From Azospirillum canadense (GTDB lineage Bacteria > Pseudomonadota > Alphaproteobacteria > Azospirillales > Azospirillaceae), in the NCBI RefSeq assembly GCF_025961225.1, contig NZ_JAOQNG010000006.1:124001-188000 (forward strand): 64,000 bases of DNA, given 5' to 3'. The translations under genes were made by a program, and so were the position numbers. The notes below the pieces were generated by a model. The model was not told where the DNA came from, made no database searches, and was given only the letters and a program-made list of their open reading frames with translations. Of this stretch, positions 36,035 through 44,696 are shown in pieces. Positions within the stretch are counted from its first letter, which is position 1. The number at the start of each line of letters is the position of its first letter.

Positions 36035-37729
36035 ATGTCTGACATTGTGCCGACTTATTCCCGTGCCTCGCGACCAACGGCATTGAAAGGGATCTGGATA
36101 AAGATTGCCGCAGCGTCCGTACTGACCGCGTTCACCGCCACCATGGCGCTTGGCTACTTCCTTCCTGTGTATGCGGATGAAGTGACGTGGAAGCTGCTGC
36201 AATCGCGCTATCTGATTGACGGCTTTGTGAATATTACGCTGCTTCCGCAGTGCGGAGCATCGTTCGTTACGGAAGTGCCGTATTTTATGGTTCCGAGCAG
36301 GCTGCTTGATGCATTTCTTTTTCAGGATCTCAGCTCGCCGATGAAGCTGCGCATCTATGGGATTGCCGGTTTCCTGGCTTGGTGCGCGGTTATGCTCGTG
36401 GCGTTGCCAAAATGCCTGTCGATCCGCATCGATCGCTTTCTTCTGGCATCTGTATTCTTTGGCTATCTCGGTCTTGGAGTGCTGCCGTACATCGTCAGTC
36501 TCAGCCGCCCAGAGATCATGCTGCTGTGGTGCTTTTCTCTCTTGTTGGTGATTCCGTTGTATTTCGGACGCCAGGAAAGCCTGCTGCGCCAAGGTGCGTT
36601 GACAGCCGGATTTGTGCTGATCGCATCCGTGGCCATAGCGCAACATCCCAAAAGTTTGCTTTTCTTTCCTTTAATTCTGACCAGTTTTCTCGTTGCTGTT
36701 CAATCGACAAAGCTGCGGCTGGTGGGCGGATCCGCGCTCCTGTATTTTGCCGCATCGGGCTATTCCTACTGGATGGCGCGCAACACCTGTCCAAGTGATG
36801 TCGCGTTTGAGCAGGCCAGCCGGCTTCAATTGGTGCCGCTGTCGGACCTGTTCACAAACCCGGCACAAACCCTCGCCACGTACGCTCACAACGCGATCAA
36901 GACGGCCGCGTATTTTTGGAATCTGCGCCATCAAAACATTTATGGCGGAGAACGATGGCTGCCACCGAATGATGTGCCTGGCTGGGTGCTCATGGCGGTA
37001 AACATCGCCATCTTTGCTTTCTTCGCCGCGTTCCTGGTTTTCATGCTGGTGGGGGTTTCCTCCTCCGTTGTGACAATGCTGCGGGGCAAACAAGTCAGCG
37101 GGTGCGATGTGCGACGAAACGCCATCACGCTGGCCTGTTTGCTGTCCATCGGTGCATTGGGCACCGTCCAAGGATTCAAGCATTTCTACGAGTCCGGGCT
37201 GATCATCCCGCTCATCGGGTTGATAATGATCGTAAATATCAATAGCGAAGGTCCGATTTCCGCAAAGGCATGGAAGATTTTCGGAGCGTCGTTGTTGGCG
37301 GTGTCCTTCGTGAGCCAATGCGTTCTTTGGTGGAGCCTTGCACCCACGGCCGTTAATGCGACCTCTCCAGGGTATCTGGCCGAGCAGGAAAAATCGGTGT
37401 CATTCATTAACTACGACAAAGCGCGCCCAGACATCGCAGAAGCGGCATCGGCCTGCGGCATCAGACCAGAACTGCCCATGAACCATCTTGTGATCGATGA
37501 CATGACCTATCCCGTGTTCCAGAAGTCTGTACAGCCGTTCCATATATTCTTTATTTCCCAGGTTGGAGGGGCATCGATTTGGAAATCGCAGTCCGCGGAC
37601 AAGATTGTTAAACTCCTCAAAGATTATCGATCCGACGGGGTGATTGCAGGGTGCCATTCTCTTCCCGCGGATATGCGGCGCCGCGCCACACAGACTGGCC
37701 CATTTTGCTGTATGTCTGCGTTCCGCTGA
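36035..37729 (+). CDS. Polytopic membrane protein, probable GT-C-fold glycosyltransferase
   Basis: A 564-residue protein with about 11-12 hydrophobic segments. After the first segment the extracytoplasmic loop has an acidic pair (PVYADEVTWKLL, residues about 46-57), the hallmark of GT-C enzymes that use polyprenyl-linked donors. A periplasmic C-terminal part of roughly 120 residues follows the last membrane helix. No specific family is recognised. Context (ArnC-like enzyme and small flippase-like protein just upstream) suggests it transfers the lipid-linked sugar to EPS, LPS or a protein. The ribosome site is weak and codon usage is AT-richer than that of the XrtA operon. Confidence 0.75.
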   Translation: MSDIVPTYSRASRPTALKGIWIKIAAASVLTAFTATMALGYFLPVYADEVTWKLLQSRYLIDGFVNITLLPQCGASFVTEVPYFMVPSRLLDAFLFQDLSSPMKLRIYGIAGFLAWCAVMLVALPKCLSIRIDRFLLASVFFGYLGLGVLPYIVSLSRPEIMLLWCFSLLLVIPLYFGRQESLLRQGALTAGFVLIASVAIAQHPKSLLFFPLILTSFLVAVQSTKLRLVGGSALLYFAASGYSYWMARNTCPSDVAFEQASRLQLVPLSDLFTNPAQTLATYAHNAIKTAAYFWNLRHQNIYGGERWLPPNDVPGWVLMAVNIAIFAFFAAFLVFMLVGVSSSVVTMLRGKQVSGCDVRRNAITLACLLSIGALGTVQGFKHFYESGLIIPLIGLIMIVNINSEGPISAKAWKIFGASLLAVSFVSQCVLWWSLAPTAVNATSPGYLAEQEKSVSFINYDKARPDIAEAASACGIRPELPMNHLVIDDMTYPVFQKSVQPFHIFFISQVGGASIWKSQSADKIVKLLKDYRSDGVIAGCHSLPADMRRRATQTGPFCCMSAFR

Positions 37730-37758
37730 CGACTACGGGTGTTGCGAGGGGAAATGTT

Positions 37759-38538
37759 ATGACTGATATGCTTTCCGTGTACATTCTTACACTCAATAGC
37801 GAGCGTCGACTGGCGCAAGTTCTGGAATCTGTTCAGAGCGTGGCTGATGAAATTGTCATTGTAGACTCCGGAAGTGCTGATCGGACGCACGCGATCGCTC
37901 ACTCCTTTGGAGCAAGAGTTCTGGTTCGCACGTTTGACAATTTCTGCAACCAACGTGTTTTCGCTGAGAAAAGTTGTGTTCACCCCTGGGTGCTTGCATT
38001 GGACTCCGATGAGGTTCTGTCCCCTGCGCTGCTCGCGAAAATTCGCCAGCTGAAGGCTGTCGATTTCATGTTGGATGGCCGTTCCCCGGACGGCTACAGC
38101 ATCCGCCGTGAATGGTTCTTTCTTGGAAAACGAGTGCGCACGTTTTATCCCGTCAAAGCTCCGGATTACACCATTAAGCTGTTCCAGCGTGCCAAAATGG
38201 GCCACAGCGGAAGCCGAATTATTCATGAATCCATTCAGTGCAATGGCGGTACAATTGCGAATATTCATGAACCTATCTTTCATTACAGCTGTGACAGCGT
38301 TGAGGAGCTTTACGGGAAAATAGATCTCTACACTCGTCTGGCTGCGGCTGACATGGCCGCCAATGGAATTCGGGCGTCATGGGTCAAGGTGAATGTTTAT
38401 CCTTGGCTTCTGTGGATCAAATGGTTCCTCGTAAATGGCGCTTGGCGCGACGGAGAAGTGGGCCGAATCCTGAGCAAGTATGCCCGCGACACGGTCTATC
38501 TCAAATACCTCAAGCTAAAACATGATTTCCTAAGCTGA
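37759..38538 (+). CDS. GT2-family glycosyltransferase (LgtF/WaaE-like)
   Basis: A 259-residue GT-A enzyme. LSVYILTLNSERRLAQVLES, EIVIVDSGSADRTHAIA, and the donor/metal motif WVLALDSDEVLSP with FDNFCNQRVFA before it are characteristic of the LgtF/WaaE/KdtX group that adds glucose-like residues to LPS cores. The ATG at 37759 has GAGGGG 8 nt upstream. The stop falls inside a 20-bp tandem duplication (38512-38551), so the last residues (KLKHDFLS) derive from the repeat. Confidence 0.9.
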   Translation: MTDMLSVYILTLNSERRLAQVLESVQSVADEIVIVDSGSADRTHAIAHSFGARVLVRTFDNFCNQRVFAEKSCVHPWVLALDSDEVLSPALLAKIRQLKAVDFMLDGRSPDGYSIRREWFFLGKRVRTFYPVKAPDYTIKLFQRAKMGHSGSRIIHESIQCNGGTIANIHEPIFHYSCDSVEELYGKIDLYTRLAAADMAANGIRASWVKVNVYPWLLWIKWFLVNGAWRDGEVGRILSKYARDTVYLKYLKLKHDFLS

Positions 38539-38551
38539 AACATGAATCCCC
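38512..38551. repeat. 20-bp tandem duplication across a stop codon
   Basis: AAGCTAAAACATGATTTCCT (38512-38531) is followed directly by a similar unit, AAGCTGAAACATGAATCCCC (38532-38551), and by a further AAGCTG. The duplication contains the stop of the upstream glycosyltransferase. The rest of the gap to 38829 shows nothing recognisable. Confidence 0.7.
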
Positions 38552-38829
38552 AAGCTGGTGACGGCGGTGGAACAACGGGCGTTGTTGCGCGCACGTTGGC
38601 AACCCGTGATTGGCGGGAGTATGGGTCGGGCGTGATCGAAAGGTTGGAGCGCCTGAATCACGGCAGAAGGCGCGTTTCGGCCGGCCTGGGCGCGCATCGC
38701 GGGTCGGGAGGGTAGGGGCAGCCTGGCTGCCAGACGTCATTGGCGTTAATCCGCCTGCTTGTCTGCATTGAGAAATCGATAGGGTTAATCTTTTCCTGAA
38801 CGCCGAAGTGGAACTGGAGACACTGGATT

Positions 38830-39696
38830 ATGATCACGCAAGGATATCTGACCATTGCTACCGGTCACCCGAAATACTTGGCGATGGCGGCAAACCTGGC
38901 GGTGTCCTTGCGACGCTTCGATCCCAAAAGGCGCATCTGTCTTATGCATGATCACGGCACCACGCCGCCGGCGGAACTGCGCGCGCTCTTCGATGATTGC
39001 GTGCTGCTGCCCGACGATGATCGCTACAGCGGTTGCGCCAACAAGTTGCGCGTTTACTCCTTGAGCCCGTACGATCAGACAATGTTCGTGGACGCTGATT
39101 GCCTGCTGCTCAGCCATGACATCGATCTCTACTGGGACGCTTTGCAGGGCTATGACTTCACCGTTGCCGGAGAGCGTCGGCGCAATGGTTTTTGGAATCA
39201 GCTCGACATAGCCGCCGTCTGCGCGCGCTTCGAAATCGACTATATCGTGCAGATGAACAGTGGCGTGTTTTTCTTCAAGAAGACCCCAACGGCCGCTTCC
39301 TTCTTTGCTCGTGCCAATGAGTTGTACCTGCACGACCGGGACCGTGTGTCTTACATCCACAAAGGTGCTTCGGGGCAGTATGCAGACGAACCGATTCTGG
39401 GCGTCACCATGGGCCTCTTGGGGCTGCAGCCACTACATAAAGTCAACGATCGGTCGTGGATGGTGACAACGTGGCGGGCCTGCGGCTTTCGGTATGATGC
39501 CGGATCGGTTCGCTTTTCGCTGCGCAAGTTCAACCGCTTCCTATTCGGCCGCCTGCCGACCGGCTGGGTCTGGCATTCGCCAATGGTCGTTCACTTTATC
39601 GGGCTACGACCACGCGGCATGTACCGCCGTCTGGTCCGTCAGCTGCTGCACGAAGCGCGCACCGCCAATTCCAGAGCCACGCAGTTCTCCGGATGA
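38830..39696 (+). CDS. Putative GT8-like glycosyltransferase
   Basis: A 288-residue protein with GT-A character. GYLTIATGHPKYLAMAANLAV opens it, and QTMFVDADCLLL contains the DxD metal motif near residue 85. QMNSGVFFFKKTPTA and QYADEPILGVTMGLLGLQP resemble the acceptor/donor region of GT8/glycogenin-like proteins, and MVVHFIGLRPRG supplies a late His. Donor specificity is unknown. The gene is monocistronic, with a hairpin just after the stop. Confidence 0.75.
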   Translation: MITQGYLTIATGHPKYLAMAANLAVSLRRFDPKRRICLMHDHGTTPPAELRALFDDCVLLPDDDRYSGCANKLRVYSLSPYDQTMFVDADCLLLSHDIDLYWDALQGYDFTVAGERRRNGFWNQLDIAAVCARFEIDYIVQMNSGVFFFKKTPTAASFFARANELYLHDRDRVSYIHKGASGQYADEPILGVTMGLLGLQPLHKVNDRSWMVTTWRACGFRYDAGSVRFSLRKFNRFLFGRLPTGWVWHSPMVVHFIGLRPRGMYRRLVRQLLHEARTANSRATQFSG

Positions 39697-39701
39697 ACAG
39701 T

Positions 39702-39731
39702 GCCAGCCAAGCCTATGCGGCTTTGGCTGGC
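39702..39731 (+). terminator. Probable Rho-independent-like terminator
   Basis: GCCAGCCAAGCC (39702-39713) pairs with GGCTTTGGCTGGC (39719-39731) with one bulge and a 5-nt loop, 5 nt after the stop at 39696. The following GTTTCG is only weakly T-rich. Confidence 0.6.
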
Positions 39732-40041
39732 GTTTCGGGCCTGTAAAGCAAGAGGTCAGTTTTCGCTCGCGGCGACACCTAGATTTACGAGGTGACGCCT
39801 CCGGTCAACATATCTTCACCGCAAGCTTAGCGCTTTGATGGGGGCATGGGCCGTCTGGACACGGAGGCTCGCATGACCGGTCGAGGAGGTCGAGCAGCGC
39901 CAGGGCATCGGTGCTGCGCTTGGTCCGACTGGGGCCATCCGCAAACTCGATGCATGGCGGATGCGGATCAGCGCCGGAATGAGATACCGTCACGCTGAGC
40001 AAGCGCTTTTTTCAGGCGGCAAGCTTTGGCTCGAAGGGTTT
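39732..40041. other. Region flanking IS110 element, no gene recognised
   Basis: About 310 bp between the hairpin and the IS110 transposase stop. It may contain the IS110 right end. A short minus-strand open frame (39805-40002) has no family signature and is not called. Confidence 0.4.
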
Positions 40042-41181
40042 TCAAGCCTTGGCAACGGCGTAGATGGCGACGAGGAGCTTTCGCATGGCGGCGACGAGGG
40101 CGAGCTTGGGCGGCTTTCCCTGCGCGCGCCGGCGGTCGTTGAAGGCTTTGAGCCAAGGGTTGCGTCGGACGGCGGTGAGGGTTGGCATCCACAAGGCGGT
40201 GCGCAGGCGGGCGTTGCCGATGGGGGTGATGCCGGCGCGGGTGGGGCGGCGCTTGCCGGACTGGCGCAGCGCCGGGATCACGCCGACATAGGCGGCCAGG
40301 GCCGCCGCACTGGCGAAGCGGGCGGGGTCGCCGAGTTCGGCGATGAGGCGGGCGGCGGTGCCGGGGCCGATGCCGTCGATGGAGGTCAGCAGCGTGCCGA
40401 CCTCGTGCTCGTCGAGCAGGCGGGCGATGTCATCGTCACGCTCGGCCAAGCGGCGGCGCCGCAGGTCGAGATCCTGACCGATGTCGCGGACCTGGACGCG
40501 GTCGGCGGGGCCGTGGTGCTGGCCGACCGAGCGCTTGGCCGCGGCGATGAGCTGGTCAGCCAACTCGTTTCCGACGGCATGGCGGCCATCGTAGCGCAGC
40601 GTGGCGAGACGGCGGGGCGTGGCCTTGGCGACGGCTTCGGCGGTGGGGTATTCCGCCAGGATGGCGGTGGCCAGCATGCTGTCGAGGCTGCGGACGTAAC
40701 GGCGCAATTCCGGGAAACCAAGGTCGACCAGCCGGTGGAGCTGGCGGACGCGGTCGTCGAAGTCCTGGCGCAGCCGGTCGCGATGGCGAACCAACTCCCG
40801 CAGCTCCTCGCTGGCCCGGCTTCCCAATCGGGTCGGCGACGGGCGTTTTTCCCGCCCAAAGCGGGCCAGGCCGACGGCGTCGATGGCATCGGTCTTGGTG
40901 CGCTCCAGGCTCTCGCCGTGGAAGCGGTGGGTGCGCAGCGGGTTGATCAGAGCGACGTCGTAGCCCTGGGCCGCCAGCACGGCGAACAGGGTCTTCCAAT
41001 AATGCCCGGTCGCCTCCATGACCACCAGCGCCTCACCCGGCGGGGCCAGTGCGGCCAGCAACGCGCCATGGCCGGCGGCGTCTTCGGCAATCGGCTTGGG
41101 CTTGACCAGGACCGTGCCATCCTCGCCCAGTACGGCGAAGACGTGGGTTTCCGACGCGATGTCAATGCCGACACATTGCAT
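40042..41181 (-). CDS. IS110-family transposase (DEDD recombinase)
   Basis: A 379-residue transposase starting MQCVGIDIASETHVFAVLGE, with the first catalytic Asp in VGIDIA. EATGHYWKTLFAVL and NPLRTHRFHGESLERTKTDAIDAVGLARF supply the next acidic residues of the DEDD RuvC-like domain (about residues 55-110). The C-terminal transposase_20 domain has SIDGIGPGTAARLIAELGD and FASAAALAAYVGVIP with the catalytic Ser region. GAGGGGAG precedes the ATG at 41181. It appears intact. IS110 elements lack terminal inverted repeats, so the ends are not defined here. Confidence 0.95.
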   Translation of the reverse strand: MQCVGIDIASETHVFAVLGEDGTVLVKPKPIAEDAAGHGALLAALAPPGEALVVMEATGHYWKTLFAVLAAQGYDVALINPLRTHRFHGESLERTKTDAIDAVGLARFGREKRPSPTRLGSRASEELRELVRHRDRLRQDFDDRVRQLHRLVDLGFPELRRYVRSLDSMLATAILAEYPTAEAVAKATPRRLATLRYDGRHAVGNELADQLIAAAKRSVGQHHGPADRVQVRDIGQDLDLRRRRLAERDDDIARLLDEHEVGTLLTSIDGIGPGTAARLIAELGDPARFASAAALAAYVGVIPALRQSGKRRPTRAGITPIGNARLRTALWMPTLTAVRRNPWLKAFNDRRRAQGKPPKLALVAAMRKLLVAIYAVAKA

Positions 41182-41246
41182 GGCACTCCCCTCGCGGTTC
41201 GGCCGGAAGCCTCGGAGCCGGTGCTCGTGCCCCTGCTTGTCCATGC

Positions 41247-41280
41247 GCGGATGACCGCCCCGATCGGGGCGGTCATCCGC
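41247..41280. repeat. Perfect 34-bp palindrome upstream of the IS110 transposase
   Basis: The arms GCGGATGACCGCCCC (41247-41261) and GGGGCGGTCATCCGC (41266-41280) are exact complements around a central GATC. It lies 66 nt upstream of the transposase start, in the non-coding end where IS110-group elements encode their bridge RNA. As RNA it would fold into a very stable 15-bp hairpin. Confidence 0.8.
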
Positions 41281-41430
41281 CCCCGCGTCACGACACCGCC
41301 GGATACCGTCCGGGCAAGAAGCACCGGGCGAGGGCGCCAATCTCATTCCCGAAGACAGCGCTTCGAGCACAACGCGGCGACCCTCTCCCGGCCATCAGGC
41401 CAACCATCCTCCCAGGAGACGGCCCGATGA

Positions 41431-42805
41431 GTGGAAGTCATACAAGCACATGGAAGGGACAATCTTCCCTTCAGAGCGCCAGTTTCCGTGTCGAAATCGC
41501 TGGTTTTGTTGCTCCCAGCCGGCCTTGTCGTCGATCGGGTTTCCCTTGAGGCGATGCGGGCCCCAAAGGCGACCTGTCCGCTGTGCCGTCGCCCCTCCGT
41601 GCGCGTCCACAGCCGGTACACCCGGCACTTGAGCGACCTGCCGTGGCCGGGCCGGGTCGGCGAAATCCATCTGCAGGTCCGCCGTTTCCGCTGCGCGCCG
41701 GCAGCGAGCCCGGCGCTCGGTTGGCCACCCGGCTCGCCATGCCGGTCAGCGGCGACACGCTGCTGCGCTTGATCCGCGCGGTGCCCGTAGTGCCGGCCCC
41801 GACGCCCGGATCATCGGGATCGATGACTGAGCGTGGCGCCGGGGCAAGCGCTACGGCACCATCGTTGTCGATCTCGAACGCAACGCCCCATTGATCTGCT
41901 GCCCGACCGTCAGGCCGATACTGCCGCGTGGCTCAAGGCGCACCCCGGCGTGGAGATCGTTGCCCGTGACCGGGCCGGCGCCTACGCCGTTGGCATTCGC
42001 CAGGGTGCGCCGGACGCGATCCAGGTCGCAGGCCGTTGGCATCTGTTGCGCAATCTCGGCGATGCGCTGGGCGAGGTGCTCACCGGTCACCAGCGCGACC
42101 TTCGGGCCGCCGCCCAACGGGCCGTTGCCCCGGCCGCCACCGACAGGCCGGCGCGGCCACCGGCTGCAAAAACTCGACCAGCAACCCACAGCGAGCGGCG
42201 GCGGGCGGCAACCCGGGCCGCCCGGCTCGCCCAATACGACGAGGTCGCCGCGCTGAACGCCCGCGGCTGGTCGCAGACGCGCATCGCCAGACGCTTGATC
42301 TCGACCGCAAGACGGGGCGGCTCTGGCTGTCAGTGCCGGACAACCGCCGTCCTGGAATCAGCCGGCCAAAGACAGTGTGCTCGCTCCGTTCAGCGACTAC
42401 CTGTCCCGGCACGGGGACGAGGGTTGCCACAACGCCGCGCGGCTGTGGCGGGAGGCCCGCGTCCATGGTTTCGCCGGGCAGCGCAGCGTGGTGCGGGACT
42501 GGGCCCGCCCACGGCGTCAGGCAATCGCCGCGGCGCCATCCGGCGGGACGGCCTCCTGGCGAACACCCTCACGGCGGAGGGCGGCATGGCTGGTGGTGGC
42601 CGATGACGACGCGATCGAGGCGACCGAATGCGCCTTCGTTGCGGCCCTCAAGCGCGATCTGGCGGCGGTGTGCGCGGCGTTGTCGTTGCCCTGGAGCACC
42701 GGGCCGGTCGAGCAGCAGATCAGCAAACTGAACACGACCAAGCGCGCGATGAACGGCCGCGGCGACTTCGACCTGCGACGGCATCGCGTCCTCCAAGCCG
42801 CCTGA
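41431..42805 (+). pseudogene. ISL3-family transposase, degenerate with several frameshifts
   Basis: Pieces of one transposase occur in order but in different frames. First is the N-terminal zinc-finger part (from a GTG near 41488: SKSLVLLLPAGLVVDRVS, then CPLCRRPSVRVHSRYTRHL and DLPWPGRVGEI). Next is the middle (IDLLPDRQADTAAWLKAHPG, GAYAVGIRQGAPDAIQVAGR, WHLLRNLGDALGEVL, to about 42290). Last is the C-terminal part in a third frame (42377-42805; GPVEQQISKLNTTKRAMNGR). Frameshifts near 41700-41850 and 42300-42400 make it inactive. It sits next to the IS110 element in a pile of mobile remnants. Confidence 0.88.
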
Positions 42806-43086
42806 TTGGAGCCACTCAAGCTGTGCCTGTGCACCGAGTTTGCGGATGGCCCAGCACTCACCCACCACTGACAACTTGGGCTCTGATGTATGATGCGACC
42901 ATCCGGGACAAGGGGGAGCGGGAGCGCATGGGCGAGCTCCTCCAGCCAACGCCGGTCGGCCCGAGCGAGCTTCAGGTCAATGGCCCAGGAGAGACATCCA
43001 TCCCCCGCAGCGCGCCAACGTCCCTTGTAGAACGTAACCCCCTGTTCGTTTCGCGCCACCAGGAAATAATCTTTCGGGGCAGACTC

Positions 43087-43638
43087 TTATAGGAACGAGA
43101 CTCTCTCCTCGTCGCCCGCTTCAAATTCGAGGTTTATCTCTTCACCAACAATTCGTGCAGGGCAACCCCAAGCCTTTTTCCCTGACGGAATATTTCTGTT
43201 CACAAGAGACATTGCGCCAATAATTACCGAGTCGCCTATGGTGACTCCCATTTCTATGACGCTGTTCGGCCCGATGTAAACGCCGCTACCAATGGTCGTC
43301 GGCTTTTTTTCCATGTCGCGCTGCCCCATGGTGATGCATCGCTGGACCGTGTTGTGCGTATATATATGGACACCGGCAGAAATATCACAATGATCACCGA
43401 TAATAAGACCGGCCGTGCCGTCGAGAACAACGCCAGGACCTATCCACGTGTTCTTACCAACTTTGACATCGCCCAAAATAAGGACGCCGTCGTAGCATGA
43501 TGTTCCCTCGCCAAAGCCACATTCTTTGGCGTTTTCCCAGCGATCGGTGAGCAAATCACCGAAGGGCAACCGCCTCTGGAAATTTTTTATTTTCTTCCTT
43601 TGCAGAAAAGCTTGAAGCTTTTTGAGGTCGTGCAGCAT
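43087..43638 (-). CDS. Hexapeptide-repeat acyltransferase (LbetaH family)
   Basis: A 183-residue left-handed beta-helix protein. Repeats VKVGKNTWIGPGVVLDGTAG, IIGDHCDISAGVHIYTHN and TTIGSGVYIGPNSVIEMGVT lead to the C-terminal AWGCPARIVGEE. H in IYTHNTVQR is a likely catalytic residue. It probably O- or N-acetylates a sugar. Its AT-richer composition and its location between IS remnants suggest horizontal acquisition or a stranded fragment of the sugar operon. The start at 43638 is uncertain; 43665 is possible. Near-identical 40-bp repeats lie about 50-150 bp upstream. Confidence 0.85.
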   Translation of the reverse strand: MLHDLKKLQAFLQRKKIKNFQRRLPFGDLLTDRWENAKECGFGEGTSCYDGVLILGDVKVGKNTWIGPGVVLDGTAGLIIGDHCDISAGVHIYTHNTVQRCITMGQRDMEKKPTTIGSGVYIGPNSVIEMGVTIGDSVIIGAMSLVNRNIPSGKKAWGCPARIVGEEINLEFEAGDEERVSFL

Positions 43639-43686
43639 CGCCCTGTCCCCTACCAGAATGCACACAGGGTAAGAGCCTTGGCAATT

Positions 43687-43784
43687 TTCGGAAATTCGAA
43701 CAAACGCTCTAGCCGAAATTTCGTGGTAGAAGTCTTAGCCGCTTCCGGAAATGCGAACAAACGCGCTAGCCAAAATTTCACGAA
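43687..43784. repeat. Two near-identical 40-bp direct repeats upstream of acyltransferase
   Basis: The unit at 43687-43726 (core CGAACAAACGCTCTAGCC, ending GAAATTTCG) recurs at 43743-43784 (CGAACAAACGCGCTAGCC, ending AAAATTTCAC), with only a few differences and a 56-nt period. They lie between the acyltransferase start and the IS630 remnant. They could be a regulator site pair or dispersed genomic repeats. Confidence 0.75.
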
Positions 43785-43844
43785 ATATCCTGGCCCGAGG
43801 GCCGAGGGCCCACCGGATTGCGCGACGGCTTCAACGCCGTCGCG

Positions 43845-44401
43845 GCGTTCAAAAAAGTTCCCCATCTTGCTGGTGCAGGTCGCGGCGCACGAGGCGGCTG
43901 GCAAGCCCATAGAGATCGGGTGGCAGGACGCGGCCGCGCCGGCCAGAAGAACACGATCGCCCGCCGCTGGGCGCGCCGCGGGATCAGCGCACGCGCTCGG
44001 CCTCTCTGTTCGGGGCGATCTGCCTGTCCCAGGACAAGGGCGCGGCTTTGGTGCTGCCGCGCTGCACGAGCGCGGCGATGGCGCTGCATCTGCAGGAGAT
44101 CGTCTGCGCCGTAGCGCCTGGCGCGCATGCCATCGTGCTGCTCGATCATGCCGGCTGGCACACCTCGGCCAAGCTGCCGATCCTCGGCACCATCACCTTG
44201 CTGCCGTTGCCGCCGAAATCGCCCGAGCTGAACCCGGTGGAGAACATCTGGCAGGATATGCGCGACAACTGGCTCTCCAACCGGATTTTCGCCCCCGACC
44301 AGGACATCCTCGATCACGGCTGCTTCGCCTGGAACGCCCTCGTCGAGCAGCCCTGGACCATCTTATCCATCGGACTGCGCGACGGGGCTCATCGGTCATG
44401 A
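43845..44401 (+). pseudogene. IS630-family transposase, C-terminal part with frameshifts
   Basis: Three frames carry consecutive parts of an IS630 DDE domain: FPILLVQVAAHEAAGKPIEI near 43860-43920, GQKNTIARRWARRG near 43945-43985, and LPRCTSAAMALHLQEIVCAV from about 44053. The last frame continues through LLDHAGWHTSAKLPI and LPPKSPELNPVENIWQ to GLRDGAHRS at 44401. The D and E motifs (LLDHAGWH, NPVENIWQ) are recognisable. The N-terminal half is absent and frameshifts occur near 43935 and 43995, so it is not functional. Confidence 0.88.
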
Positions 44402-44696
44402 TCCGCGAGTCTTGGTATTACGGCCCCGCCCCAATGTGAACATTGGCGCCTGCGGCCACCGCACCCTGGCTAGGCGAGCAGGAGCGGCGTCTTCCGCACC
44501 ACGTCATATTGGTTCTACTCGAATCGTCACACGACTTTTTAGTCTAGTGTCGATCGCAAAAAACAATGGCTTAATGCGTTCGCTGGCAGCACCATGGGTG
44601 TAGTCGGATCGCTTTCCCAAACGCCATCATAAAGAAAAGCTGCTCCTGTAAGCCGCAGCAATCTGGTCTAAATATCAGACTTTGGATTGTCCCCAC

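Noticed and set aside
36035..37729. ArnT identity for the large membrane protein
   Set aside because: The acidic loop fits GT-C enzymes generally, but overall sequence similarity to ArnT is not evident, so only the superfamily is proposed.
39961..41430. 489-codon plus-strand open frame opposite the IS110 transposase
   Set aside because: It is a shadow of the well-supported transposase; the translation is a low-complexity Gly/Ala/Asp/Val sequence with no family features.
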